Of a stretch of 5,621 nucleotides of DNA, positions 1 to 5,621 are shown piece by piece; the stretch's first letter is position 1; each line of letters begins with the position of its first letter. The notes under the pieces were generated by a model, which was given only the letters and a program-made list of their open reading frames with translations, searched no databases and was not told the DNA's origin. The position numbers were made by a program, and so were the translations under genes. The stretch comes from Thermomicrobiales bacterium (GTDB lineage: Bacteria > Chloroflexota > Chloroflexia > Thermomicrobiales > UBA6265): assembly GCA_030446955.1 (NCBI GenBank), contig JAUJMG010000289.1, positions 1 through 5,621 on the forward strand, written 5' to 3'.

Positions 1-2408
1 ATGTGGATGTGGATGTTGCGGCGGTCGAAGTAGCCCGCCTCCAAACCGTAGGCCGCGGCTCGGCTCCGAGCGTAGGAGATTGCAGCCCGGGCGGATTCCT
101 GCATCACATCACCGAGTTGGCCGGTGAGAATCAGGTCGCCCTTGCCCTCCATCAACATCACCTCGATGGAGAGAAGGTCCCCGCCCACACTCGTGACCGC
201 CGCGCCGGTCGCCACCCCGACCTCGTCCTGCTCCTCGGCCAAACCAAACTCAAAGCGAGGCACACCCAGGTACTTCGACACGTCGTCGGCGTCGATGGCG
301 ATGCTTTTGGGCGGGTCATCCCCGGCAAAGCGCCGGGCCACCTTACGGGAGAGCGATCCAAGCTCCCGCTCCAAATTGCGGACGCCGGACTCCTCCGTGT
401 ACTCCCGGATCACGCGACGGAGGGCGTCATCTGTGACCTCAAGCTGCTCGGAGGTAAGGCCATGGGAATCGAGTGCCTTCGGCAGCAGGAAGTTGCGGGC
501 GATGGCGAGCTTCTCGGCCTCGGTATAGCCGGAAACCTCGATCACCTCCATCCGATCTCGCAGGGCCGGTGGGATCGGCTCTAGGAGGTTGGCGGTGGTG
601 ATGAAGATCACCTTGGAGAGGTCGAACGGCACCTCCAGGTAGTGGTCGGAGAAGGCCGCGTTCTGCTCCGGGTCCAGCACTTCCAGCAAGGCAGAAGAGG
701 GATCACCTCGGAAGGTGTCTGACCCAACCTTGTCGATCTCGTCCAGCACCAGCACGGGATTGCGGCTCTTGGCGTCACGCAGTGCCTTCACAACACGACC
801 GGGCATCGCGCCGACGTAGGTGCGCCGGTGGCCACGAATCTCCGCCTCGTCCCGCACCCCACCCAGCGACATCCGGACGTAGTTGCGACCGATGGCGTGC
901 GCGATAGAGCGACCAAGGCTCGTCTTGCCAACACCTGGAGGGCCGACAAAGCAGATGATCGGGGCGCGGAGGCGGTCGCCGGCCAGCTTGCGGACGGCGA
1001 TGTACTCGATGATCCGCTCCTTGACCTTCTCCAGCCCGTAGTGGTCCGCCTCAAGGATCTCGGCGGCCTCATTGAGATCCAGCCGGTCCTCCGTCTCGAC
1101 CGCCCACGGAAGCTCCGTCAACCACTCGAGGTAGGTGCGGATCACGCCAATCTCAGGCGAGAATGGGTGCTGCTGCTCCAGCCGCTCCACCTGGACCAGT
1201 GCCTTGGCCTGGACCTCCTCGGGCATCCCGGCGGCCTCGATCTTCTGTCGCAGCTCGCCAGCAAGGCTCTCTTCGGCGGTGCCCTCGCCGAGTTCCTTCT
1301 GAATGGCGCGCATCTGCTCGCGCAGGAAGTACTCACGCTGCTGCTTATCCATCCCGGCTTGGGCCTCGGTCTGGATCTGTTGCCGCAGATTGAGCACGTT
1401 GAGGCGCTTCTGGATGATCACACTGAGCCGGCGCAACCGCTTGATCGGGTCCAGCAACTCCAGGAGTTCCTGGCGCTGCTCGGCAGTGAACTCCGGCGAG
1501 AAGGCGATCAGGTCGGCGAGCCAGCCCGGCTCGTCGACACTGCGAACCATCGTCAGGACCTCTTCCGGGACGTTTGGCAGCATCGAGATATAGCTCTCGA
1601 CCTGCTCCAGGACCGCGGACATCGCCGCCTCAGCCTCGGGCGTAGTGTCCACTGGGTCGTCCCGCCGGTTGACCCGCGCGACGACGTACGGCTCCTGCTG
1701 GATGATTTCCTCGACCACTCCACGGGCCAGGCCCTGAAGGATGACGTGGGCATGACCACCCGGGCGGGAGATGCGCTGACCCACCTCGGCGATCACGCCA
1801 ACCGAGCAAAGCTCGTATTCTTGTGGCTCCTCCTCATCCGGCGTCCAGTCCTCCGGGGCCGCCCCTTCGGTATCGGCAGCGCTGACCGGTCCGGCCGAAG
1901 CATCGTCGTCCAGATCTGCCAGCTCGTCCGCCAGGGCATCGGCGACCAACTCGCGGAACTCGCCATCCGCCTCGAGCCCGTCTCCCGCTGCTCCGGCCGA
2001 ACCAGCCGCTCCATCTTCGCCCTTGCCAACCGCCGGCACCGGGCGCTCGGTGAGCACCAACACCAGACGGGGCGTCAGACGCGCGGCGCGGTCAAGCACC
2101 ATCGCCGCCTCCTCGTCCTCAATGGGATACGGTATCGACATGTGGGGCAGGAGAAGGGTTTCCTCAACGACCAGGACCGGCAACGCCACGGGCCGGCTCT
2201 TGGGAACCTTCGGGCGCACGGTTCGAGTACGGGCCTTTGGCTTGGCCACGCTCACCTCTGTCGCATCGTTGGTCTGCTGAGCCGGCACGTCATTGCTCGG
2301 ACCGATGCCCGATCCATCCGCAATGGGATCCTGGTCGGTCTCTGAAGCCTTCGGGGCGATGGCCTTTGTTCGGGGGGACGCCTTTTTGGGCGAAGTGCCG
2401 GACGGCAT
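1..2408 (-). CDS. lon: ATP-dependent Lon protease (LonA type), C-terminus cut by window edge
   Basis: Lon is a cytoplasmic hexameric AAA+ serine protease that unfolds and degrades misfolded and regulatory proteins. The minus-strand frame is open for 802 codons from the ATG at 2408 to the left edge. Residues 1-75 are a Lys/Pro/Ala-rich tail. The Lon N-domain starts near LPVLVVEETLLLPHM (76-90) and continues through EYFLREQMRAIQKELGE (about 359-375). The AAA+ module shows Walker A GPPGVGKTS (489-497, K495), Walker B VLVLDEID (D556, E557), the GGVRDEAEIRGHRRTY pore region and a GVRNLERE sensor-2 motif. The protease domain begins near 720 and stops at YFDRRNIHIH, about ten residues before the expected catalytic Ser; the Ser/Lys dyad is outside the window. 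Numbering runs about 133 ahead of E. coli Lon because of the tail and an acidic insertion at about 125-197. The start is not certain: an in-frame GTG lies 15 bases upstream (2423), and the frame upstream of it holds no obvious stop. A weak GACGAGG precedes the ATG. Family assignment is near certain; activity cannot be judged without the missing end. Confidence 0.97.
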   Translation of the reverse strand, partial: MPSGTSPKKASPRTKAIAPKASETDQDPIADGSGIGPSNDVPAQQTNDATEVSVAKPKARTRTVRPKVPKSRPVALPVLVVEETLLLPHMSIPYPIEDEEAAMVLDRAARLTPRLVLVLTERPVPAVGKGEDGAAGSAGAAGDGLEADGEFRELVADALADELADLDDDASAGPVSAADTEGAAPEDWTPDEEEPQEYELCSVGVIAEVGQRISRPGGHAHVILQGLARGVVEEIIQQEPYVVARVNRRDDPVDTTPEAEAAMSAVLEQVESYISMLPNVPEEVLTMVRSVDEPGWLADLIAFSPEFTAEQRQELLELLDPIKRLRRLSVIIQKRLNVLNLRQQIQTEAQAGMDKQQREYFLREQMRAIQKELGEGTAEESLAGELRQKIEAAGMPEEVQAKALVQVERLEQQHPFSPEIGVIRTYLEWLTELPWAVETEDRLDLNEAAEILEADHYGLEKVKERIIEYIAVRKLAGDRLRAPIICFVGPPGVGKTSLGRSIAHAIGRNYVRMSLGGVRDEAEIRGHRRTYVGAMPGRVVKALRDAKSRNPVLVLDEIDKVGSDTFRGDPSSALLEVLDPEQNAAFSDHYLEVPFDLSKVIFITTANLLEPIPPALRDRMEVIEVSGYTEAEKLAIARNFLLPKALDSHGLTSEQLEVTDDALRRVIREYTEESGVRNLERELGSLSRKVARRFAGDDPPKSIAIDADDVSKYLGVPRFEFGLAEEQDEVGVATGAAVTSVGGDLLSIEVMLMEGKGDLILTGQLGDVMQESARAAISYARSRAAAYGLEAGYFDRRNIHIH

Positions 2409-2534
2409 AGCCTCGTCTTTCACGGATGGCGATTCGAGCCGGAACCACGCGCAGAGGAGATTTGGAGTATCCGACCCACACGCAGGGATTGGCGCGGGAA
2501 CGGGTGCGCGCGGATGGCGTCACATGACCTGTGA

Positions 2535-2540
2535 ATTCTA
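2535..2540 (-). promoter_or_regulatory. Possible -10 box of the lon promoter
   Basis: Read on the minus strand this is TAGAAT, five of six matches to TATAAT, about 127 bases upstream of the lon ATG. The hexamer 17 bases further upstream (TGGTCG) is a poor -35, so the promoter would need an activator or a different sigma factor. Support is sequence similarity only. Confidence 0.3.
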
Positions 2541-2553
2541 CCGGTTTAACCGG
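2541..2553. promoter_or_regulatory. Perfect palindrome CCGGTTTAACCGG, operator-like
   Basis: Two 6-base arms, CCGGTT and AACCGG, flank a single central T. The site abuts the TAGAAT box on its lon-upstream side, so it would lie in the spacer of that promoter. This is a typical position for a repressor dimer, and a bound protein could also affect the divergent kinase gene. The palindrome is directly visible; its regulatory role is inference. It does not resemble the CIRCE or HAIR heat-shock operators that control protease genes in many bacteria. Confidence 0.4.
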
Positions 2554-2664
2554 CCCTCGACCACCTCCACCAGGGCATTCGACCCGTTATCCTACCGTCG
2601 TCGTCCGAGTTTTTGTGCGAGGGGAGACCGCATTTTGAGGTCAAGGAATGAAGGAAGGGGTGGC

Positions 2665-2745
2665 ATGACCCGTCCAGGGAGCGTGCCAAGATTAGGCGGT
2701 GCCGTGGGCCAAAGCCCTGACAGAGAAGCGAGCCGCGCAGCATGA
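2665..2745 (+). CDS. Possible 26-codon leader ORF overlapping the kinase start
   Basis: An ATG at 2665 follows GGAAGGGG (2653-2660) by four bases, one of the better Shine-Dalgarno sequences in the window. The frame encodes 26 residues starting MTRPGSVPRLGG and ending EASRAA. Its TGA (2743-2745) overlaps the kinase ATG (2742-2744) in an ATGA arrangement, the classic layout for translational coupling. The kinase start itself has only a weak ribosome binding site (GAGAAG, about 13 bases away), which makes coupling plausible. The peptide has no recognised motif, and its frame is also open further upstream, so a chance ORF cannot be excluded. Confidence 0.3.
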   Translation: MTRPGSVPRLGGAVGQSPDREASRAA

Positions 2746-3722
2746 GCAGCGGCGACCAGAAAGTGGGTGACGACCACTCCACCGACGATCGGGTGGTCGT
2801 CGGCGTCGACGTTGGGGGCACCAAGACGGCGCTGATGGTGAACGACGTGACGAGCGGGGAGGATCTTGCTCACGACCGCTTCCCAACACCGAAGGATGCC
2901 GGACCGGAGGCCATGATCGGGGACCTCGCAACAGCCATCCGCCGCCTCGTCGAACAGGTTGGGCGTGATCCGGAGGACTTGGCGGCGATCGGGGTGGCGG
3001 TGCCGGGACAAGTCGATGCGCTCGCGGGCCGGGTGGTCGCCGCCGGCAATCTTCAAGGCTGGACCGACATCCCGCTGCGCGACATCCTCTGCCGTGACCT
3101 GGGGGTACCGGTGTTTGTCGAGCAGGACGCCAACGTGGCAGCCCTCGGCGAGCGCTGGCGAGGCTGCGCCAAGGAGATGAACAACTTCGTCTTCCTCGCC
3201 CTCGGGACTGGGATCGGTGCAGGCATCGTCATCAACGGACGGCTACACCGGGGGTTTCACCACGCGGCGGGGGAGGTCGGCAACTTCATTCTCGGGCGGG
3301 AATATCTGGGACAGAGCCGGGAAGGACACGGCAATCTCGAGCTACTCGTCGGTGGACCCGAGATCCGAAACCAGGCGAAGCGTGCCAGCGGTGAGGAGAT
3401 GGCGGCCGCCGAGGCTCTGCACCGCGCCGAGGAGGACGAGCGCCTGGCGATGATTGCGGAGGATGTGGCGGACCACGTCGCCATCGCCGTGATCAACATT
3501 GCCGCCTTGCTCGATCCGGAAGCGATTGTCTTTGGCGGTGGCACCTCATCCGCCGGGGAGGATTTGCTGGACCGGGTCCGAGCGCGAGTCGAGCGGGAGT
3601 TGTCGACAGGCCCTGCCTTGATCCACTCCGTGCTCGAGGAAGACGCCCAGCTCCACGGCGCGGTCTTCGGTGCCCTCTGGGAGCTCGATCCCGATCTTGC
3701 TCTGCGAGAGGAGCTGCGGTAG
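2742..3722 (+). CDS. ROK-family sugar kinase (glucokinase-like), lacking the zinc motif
   Basis: This is a 326-residue protein of normal ROK length, predicted to phosphorylate a sugar or amino sugar with ATP in the cytoplasm. The phosphate-binding motif DVGGTK is at 23-28. The predicted catalytic base is D129 in VEQDANVAALGE (126-137). The nucleotide loop GTGIGAG is at 155-161, AAGEVG at 175-180, and IVFGGG, part of the second nucleotide-binding region, at 262-267. Most ROK kinases have GEIGH followed by a zinc-binding CxCGxxGCxE. Here the His is Asn (N181) and the cysteine cluster is replaced by a Cys-free stretch ending at E200, which probably matches the final Glu. There is no N-terminal helix-turn-helix, so this is a kinase rather than a NagC/XylR-type repressor. 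The ATG at 2742 gives about 20 residues before the first strand. In-frame GTG codons at 2763 and 2793 are less likely starts. It is followed 76 bases later by a sugar-phosphate isomerase gene. Family call is firm; the substrate is unknown. Confidence 0.93.
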   Translation: MSSGDQKVGDDHSTDDRVVVGVDVGGTKTALMVNDVTSGEDLAHDRFPTPKDAGPEAMIGDLATAIRRLVEQVGRDPEDLAAIGVAVPGQVDALAGRVVAAGNLQGWTDIPLRDILCRDLGVPVFVEQDANVAALGERWRGCAKEMNNFVFLALGTGIGAGIVINGRLHRGFHHAAGEVGNFILGREYLGQSREGHGNLELLVGGPEIRNQAKRASGEEMAAAEALHRAEEDERLAMIAEDVADHVAIAVINIAALLDPEAIVFGGGTSSAGEDLLDRVRARVERELSTGPALIHSVLEEDAQLHGAVFGALWELDPDLALREELR

Positions 3723-3785
3723 GCAGCACGCGACGGCGGCGAGGACGGTTTACGGGCCGCTGAGCGAGGCATCGAACGAGAAAGT

Positions 3786-3791
3786 GAAGGG
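3786..3791 (+). promoter_or_regulatory. Ribosome binding site deciding the SIS gene start
   Basis: GAAGGG lies seven bases before the GTG at 3799. The other in-frame GTG (3784) has only a weak purine run before it, and the in-frame ATG at 3670 lies inside the kinase gene. This supports 3799 as the start. Confidence 0.5.
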
Positions 3792-3798
3792 CGACTCA

Positions 3799-4380
3799 GT
3801 GAGCGATCCCGGACTGGGTGATCAGCAAACCATAGCTCGGCAAGCGGTTGACGAGGTGGGGGCGGTCTTCGCTGCCCTCCCCGCAGGTACCATCGAGCGG
3901 ATGTGCGACGGGATCATGGCCGCGAAGCGGATCGCGTGCTTCGGCGCCGGTCGCGAAGGGCTGATGGTTCGAGCGCTCTGCATGCGGTTGATGCATCTCG
4001 GCCTGGACGCTCACGTCGTCGGCGACATGACGACACCATCGATCGGCCCGGACGATCTCCTTATTGTCACGGCCGGACCGGGAGGGTTCCCGTTGGGTCT
4101 CGCATTGCTCGGCGTCGCTCGAAACTCGGGCGCAACGACGATGGTCGTGACGGCGCAGCCCGAAGGGGAAGCCGCACGCCTGGCAGACATCGTGATCCAC
4201 CTCCCCGCTCAAACGATGGCCAATGACGTTGGAGCGGGCCTCCAAGCCAGTCTGCTGCCAATGGGTAGCCTCTTCGAGGCGGTGGAGCTCCTCTTCTTTG
4301 ACCTGGTCTCGATTCGACTTCGAGACCGCAGCGGCCAGACCCCGGAACAGATGAGGGCCCGCCACACCAACCTCGAGTAG
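3799..4380 (+). CDS. SIS-domain sugar-phosphate isomerase, 6-phospho-3-hexuloisomerase (PHI/HxlB) type
   Basis: This 193-residue protein, close to the usual 180-190 of its family, has a single SIS fold. PHI enzymes interconvert 3-hexulose 6-phosphate and fructose 6-phosphate in the ribulose monophosphate pathway. Family hallmarks are the N-terminal helix region (about 8-38), CFGAGREG (47-54), MRLMHLGLDAHVVGDMTTPSIGPDDLL (62-88), a LADIVIHLP strand (128-136), PMGSLFE (154-160, with E160 at the position of the proposed catalytic Glu) and the C-terminal RHTNLE (188-193). Two loops differ from the PHI consensus: GAGRSG is GAGREG, and SGSGET is AGPGGF (92-97), so the usual phosphate-contacting serines are missing. 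No 3-hexulose-6-phosphate synthase gene is visible here. The gene follows the ROK kinase co-directionally, suggesting an operon that phosphorylates and then isomerises a sugar. The start at GTG 3799 is supported by GAAGGG upstream; GTG 3784 is an alternative. Family call is strong; the exact reaction is unsure. Confidence 0.88.
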   Translation: MSDPGLGDQQTIARQAVDEVGAVFAALPAGTIERMCDGIMAAKRIACFGAGREGLMVRALCMRLMHLGLDAHVVGDMTTPSIGPDDLLIVTAGPGGFPLGLALLGVARNSGATTMVVTAQPEGEAARLADIVIHLPAQTMANDVGAGLQASLLPMGSLFEAVELLFFDLVSIRLRDRSGQTPEQMRARHTNLE

Positions 4381-4461
4381 GTCACCGGTGGTCAACCTCC
4401 GGGCCTCAAGCGCTCTACCCTAGCATCTGCCCCAAGTCTTCCAACTGACAGGGCGAAACGT

Positions 4462-4503
4462 GGGCGCGAGGGTAACCACGCGCCCCTGGGCTACCGTCAG
4501 GGG
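4462..4503 (+). repeat. Two overlapping, mutually exclusive GC hairpins
   Basis: GGGCGCG (4462-4468) pairs perfectly with CGCGCCC (4479-4485) around a 10-base loop. CCCCTG (4483-4488) pairs perfectly with CAGGGG (4498-4503) around a 9-base loop and is followed by TTGTCTGG. The two stems share 4483-4485, so an RNA could form only one at full length. This could be a weak terminator or attenuator-like element, or chance in GC-rich DNA. There is no T run. Confidence 0.3.
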
Positions 4504-4654
4504 TTGTCTGGCCGCGGGGAGGGGTGTAGCGTAGGGCCATCATGCGGTTGCTGCCATCGGAACAGCACCCGCCCAAATTGAGCGTCAGCGCTTCGAAAGA
4601 TCACCCGCCTGACGTGACCCGAACCTATGGAGCGCCTCGGCGGCGTTCCCCTTT

Positions 4655-4660
4655 GGAGGA
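4655..4660 (+). promoter_or_regulatory. Ribosome binding site GGAGGA deciding the GTG start
   Basis: A near-perfect Shine-Dalgarno GGAGGA ends four bases before the GTG at 4665. That start places a signal peptide at the very N-terminus, so it is preferred over the in-frame ATG at 4542. Confidence 0.65.
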
Positions 4661-4664
4661 CGCC

Positions 4665-5621
4665 GTGCCCCGCCTCTGGAATCGCCCCATCGTCCACGCC
4701 ATCGTCTCGATTGTCCTGCTCAGCGGGATCGTGGCTGGAACAGTTCCGGCCGCCGCGCAGGGTGACAACGCCGGGTTGACCGGTGAAACGACCTATGAGA
4801 GCCCGTCGTACGGCTACGAGGTCGCGTGGGAAGACCCCTGGACCGCCGGCACCAACGCCACGACTTCGGAGGATGAGACCGATACGCTCGAGTTGACGAC
4901 CGAGGCGGCCACGCTCGGCGTCATTGGCACACGGGCTGATCCGACGGCAAGCCGCCCACCGGTCACGGGGGCCCTGCTTGACTCGATCCGGGAGATTACC
5001 CGGGTGGACCCGGACTGGACGATTGTTGCGTCGGAACCGGATGGTCCAGCCCCGTCGCTCGTCGTCGACTATGAGGACGGCGGCGTTGCCGTTCGACAGT
5101 ACATCGAGGCACGAGAAGTTGCGGACGGAGACGCGGTCGTGGCGATCACGCTCGTCGCCGAGCCAGACGCATTCGAGACTGCATTAGAGGACGCTCAGGA
5201 AGCTGTCACGCTCGACGATGCCCCGATTTTGGCCGGCGGCGCTCGTGAGAGCATTTTGGCGACGAACGAGGCGGCCACGCCGGAGGCCGAGGCAACGACC
5301 GACGATGTCCCGACCGCTACGGCTACTGCGACCGAACGGGCGACCGAGGAAGGCGACGCGACAGCCGAGGCCGAAGATCGGGACGTGACCGCGACACCGA
5401 CGGAGACACCTGAGGCGCGTGAGACGCCCACGGAGGAGACGGCAACAGCGGAGGCGACGGAGACCGAGGTCGCCGCTGAAGGACCACCTCACGGCCAAAC
5501 CACGACCCGTGGCGACACTAGCGACACTGGCGACGACGGCAACGGGATCGAGGGCAACACCTACACGAGCCCGCAATACGATTACACGCTCACCTGGGAC
5601 GAGGACGAATGGGAGGCGGCC
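4665..5621 (+). CDS. Secreted protein with repeated domain and Thr/Ala/Glu-rich linker, partial (runs off right edge)
   Basis: The first 319 residues are present with no stop; function not recognised. Residues 1-31 form a Sec-type signal peptide: PRLWNR, a hydrophobic core (about 9-26), then PAAA with probable cleavage after A31. Q32 rather than Cys follows, so it is not a lipoprotein. A globular domain (about 37-200) opens with YESPSYGYEVAWEDPW (44-59) and contains alternating hydrophobic strands (LVVDYEDGGVAVRQYIEA, DAVVAITLVAE) and a helix (AFETALEDAQEAV). A disordered Thr/Ala/Glu/Pro/Asp linker (about 201-293) follows, then YTSPQYDYTLTWDEDEW (300-316), the start of a second copy of the domain. 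There are no cysteines in the visible part. The Y-x-S-P-x-Y-x-Y...W opening recalls small PsbP/DcrB-like secreted domains, a weak resemblance only. GTG 4665 was chosen for its Shine-Dalgarno and for the signal peptide; ATG 4542 would add 41 residues in front of it. Likely extracellular or cell-surface. Confidence 0.88.
   Translation, partial: MPRLWNRPIVHAIVSIVLLSGIVAGTVPAAAQGDNAGLTGETTYESPSYGYEVAWEDPWTAGTNATTSEDETDTLELTTEAATLGVIGTRADPTASRPPVTGALLDSIREITRVDPDWTIVASEPDGPAPSLVVDYEDGGVAVRQYIEAREVADGDAVVAITLVAEPDAFETALEDAQEAVTLDDAPILAGGARESILATNEAATPEAEATTDDVPTATATATERATEEGDATAEAEDRDVTATPTETPEARETPTEETATAEATETEVAAEGPPHGQTTTRGDTSDTGDDGNGIEGNTYTSPQYDYTLTWDEDEWEAA
5265..5543 (+). repeat. Low-complexity Thr/Ala/Glu/Pro/Asp linker within the secreted protein
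   Basis: About 93 codons (residues 201-293) are dominated by Thr, Ala, Glu, Pro, Asp and Gly, with many ACG/GAG/GCG codons but no exact tandem unit. It separates the two domain copies and is probably a flexible, highly acidic extracellular spacer, possibly O-glycosylated on Thr. The acidic bias resembles surface-protein stalks. Confidence 0.7.

Larger units (their letters stand above)
2409..2741. other. Divergent intergenic region between lon and the ROK kinase gene
   Basis: This 333-base stretch separates lon (leftward) from the kinase gene (rightward), so it should hold promoters for both. It contains a perfect palindrome (2541-2553), a TAGAAT box in the lon direction (2535-2540) and a short Shine-Dalgarno-preceded ORF (2665-2745). 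No convincing -35/-10 pair was seen for the kinase. Plus-strand and minus-strand frames stay open across parts of it, but their translations are Arg/Ser/Pro-rich without recognisable motifs and look like chance open frames in GC-rich DNA. Confidence 0.7.
4381..4664. other. Intergenic region before the secreted-protein gene
   Basis: About 284 bases lie between the isomerase stop and the favoured start of the next gene. They contain two overlapping GC hairpins (4462-4503) and the Shine-Dalgarno at 4655. No classical rho-independent terminator with a T tract is visible after the isomerase gene. The frame of the downstream gene is open back to an ATG at 4542, but that extension lacks protein-like features. 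Confidence 0.6.

Noticed and set aside
828..2345. A 505-codon open frame on the plus strand opposite lon
   Set aside because: Its translation is a Leu/Arg/His/Asp-rich string without motifs, and it lies wholly antisense to a clearly conserved Lon protein. Long antisense frames are expected in GC-rich codon usage.
2293..2745. A 150-codon plus-strand frame spanning the lon 5' end and the intergenic region
   Set aside because: It overlaps the Lon start region antisense, has no ribosome site at its ATG and shows no domain. Only its last 26 codons have start signals and are listed separately.
2592..3056. A 154-codon minus-strand frame overlapping the kinase start
   Set aside because: It is antisense to the conserved DVGGTK region of the kinase, and its own translation has no recognisable motif.
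3670..3798. Upstream ATG start for the SIS gene (43 extra residues)
   Set aside because: It begins inside the kinase gene, the added residues have no family counterpart, and GTG 3799 has a better ribosome site and gives the usual family length.
4383..4390. Palindrome CACCGGTG just after the isomerase stop
   Set aside because: Eight bases with no loop or T tract; common by chance in GC-rich DNA and not a terminator.
4504..4532. Promoter-like TTGTCT and TAGCGT spaced by 17 bases
   Set aside because: Only four and three of six bases match the consensus; too weak to list as a feature.
4542..4664. Upstream ATG start for the secreted protein (41 extra residues)
   Set aside because: It would bury the signal peptide behind a polar, Pro/Arg-rich stretch and has no well-spaced Shine-Dalgarno, whereas GTG 4665 has both a good site and a proper signal peptide.
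5184..5576. A 130-codon minus-strand frame opposite the Thr/Glu-rich linker
   Set aside because: The Arg/Leu/Gly/Val-rich composition is the mirror of the ACG/GAG/GCG codons in the linker. No independent gene signal was seen.

Overview
The window is GC-rich and densely coding. It reads as chromosomal DNA of a high-GC bacterium. The secreted protein with a Thr/Ala/Glu/Pro-rich linker, the GTG starts and the style of the Lon protein would fit Thermomicrobia-type Chloroflexota (Sphaerobacter-like). That placement is an impression from sequence style, not a demonstrated match. No RNA genes, CRISPR arrays, insertion sequences or integrase signatures were seen.

Layout: (1) Positions 1-2408, minus strand, hold most of an ATP-dependent Lon protease, cut by the left edge just before its catalytic serine. 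It has a long basic/low-complexity N-terminal tail and an unusual acidic insertion inside the substrate-recognition domain. (2) Positions 2409-2741 are the divergent intergenic region, with a perfect 6+1+6 palindrome beside a possible lon promoter and a possible 26-codon leader ORF whose stop overlaps the start of the next gene. (3) Positions 2742-3722, plus strand, encode a ROK-family sugar kinase lacking the usual family zinc motif. (4) Positions 3799-4380, plus strand, encode a SIS-domain sugar-phosphate isomerase of the 6-phospho-3-hexuloisomerase type, with altered phosphate-binding loops. (5) Positions 4381-4664 are intergenic, with two small overlapping hairpins. (6) From 4665 to beyond the right edge, plus strand, lies a secreted protein. 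It has a signal peptide, a globular domain, a Thr/Ala/Glu-rich linker and the start of a second copy of the same domain.

The kinase and isomerase are co-directional, 76 bases apart, and probably form a small sugar or sugar-phosphate operon. Both depart from family consensus at substrate-contacting motifs, so the substrate may not be the textbook one. Lon and the secreted protein look functionally unrelated to this pair. No clear undescribed multi-gene system is visible. The best leads are the Lon insertion, the zinc-less kinase paired with the altered isomerase, and the duplicated extracellular domain.
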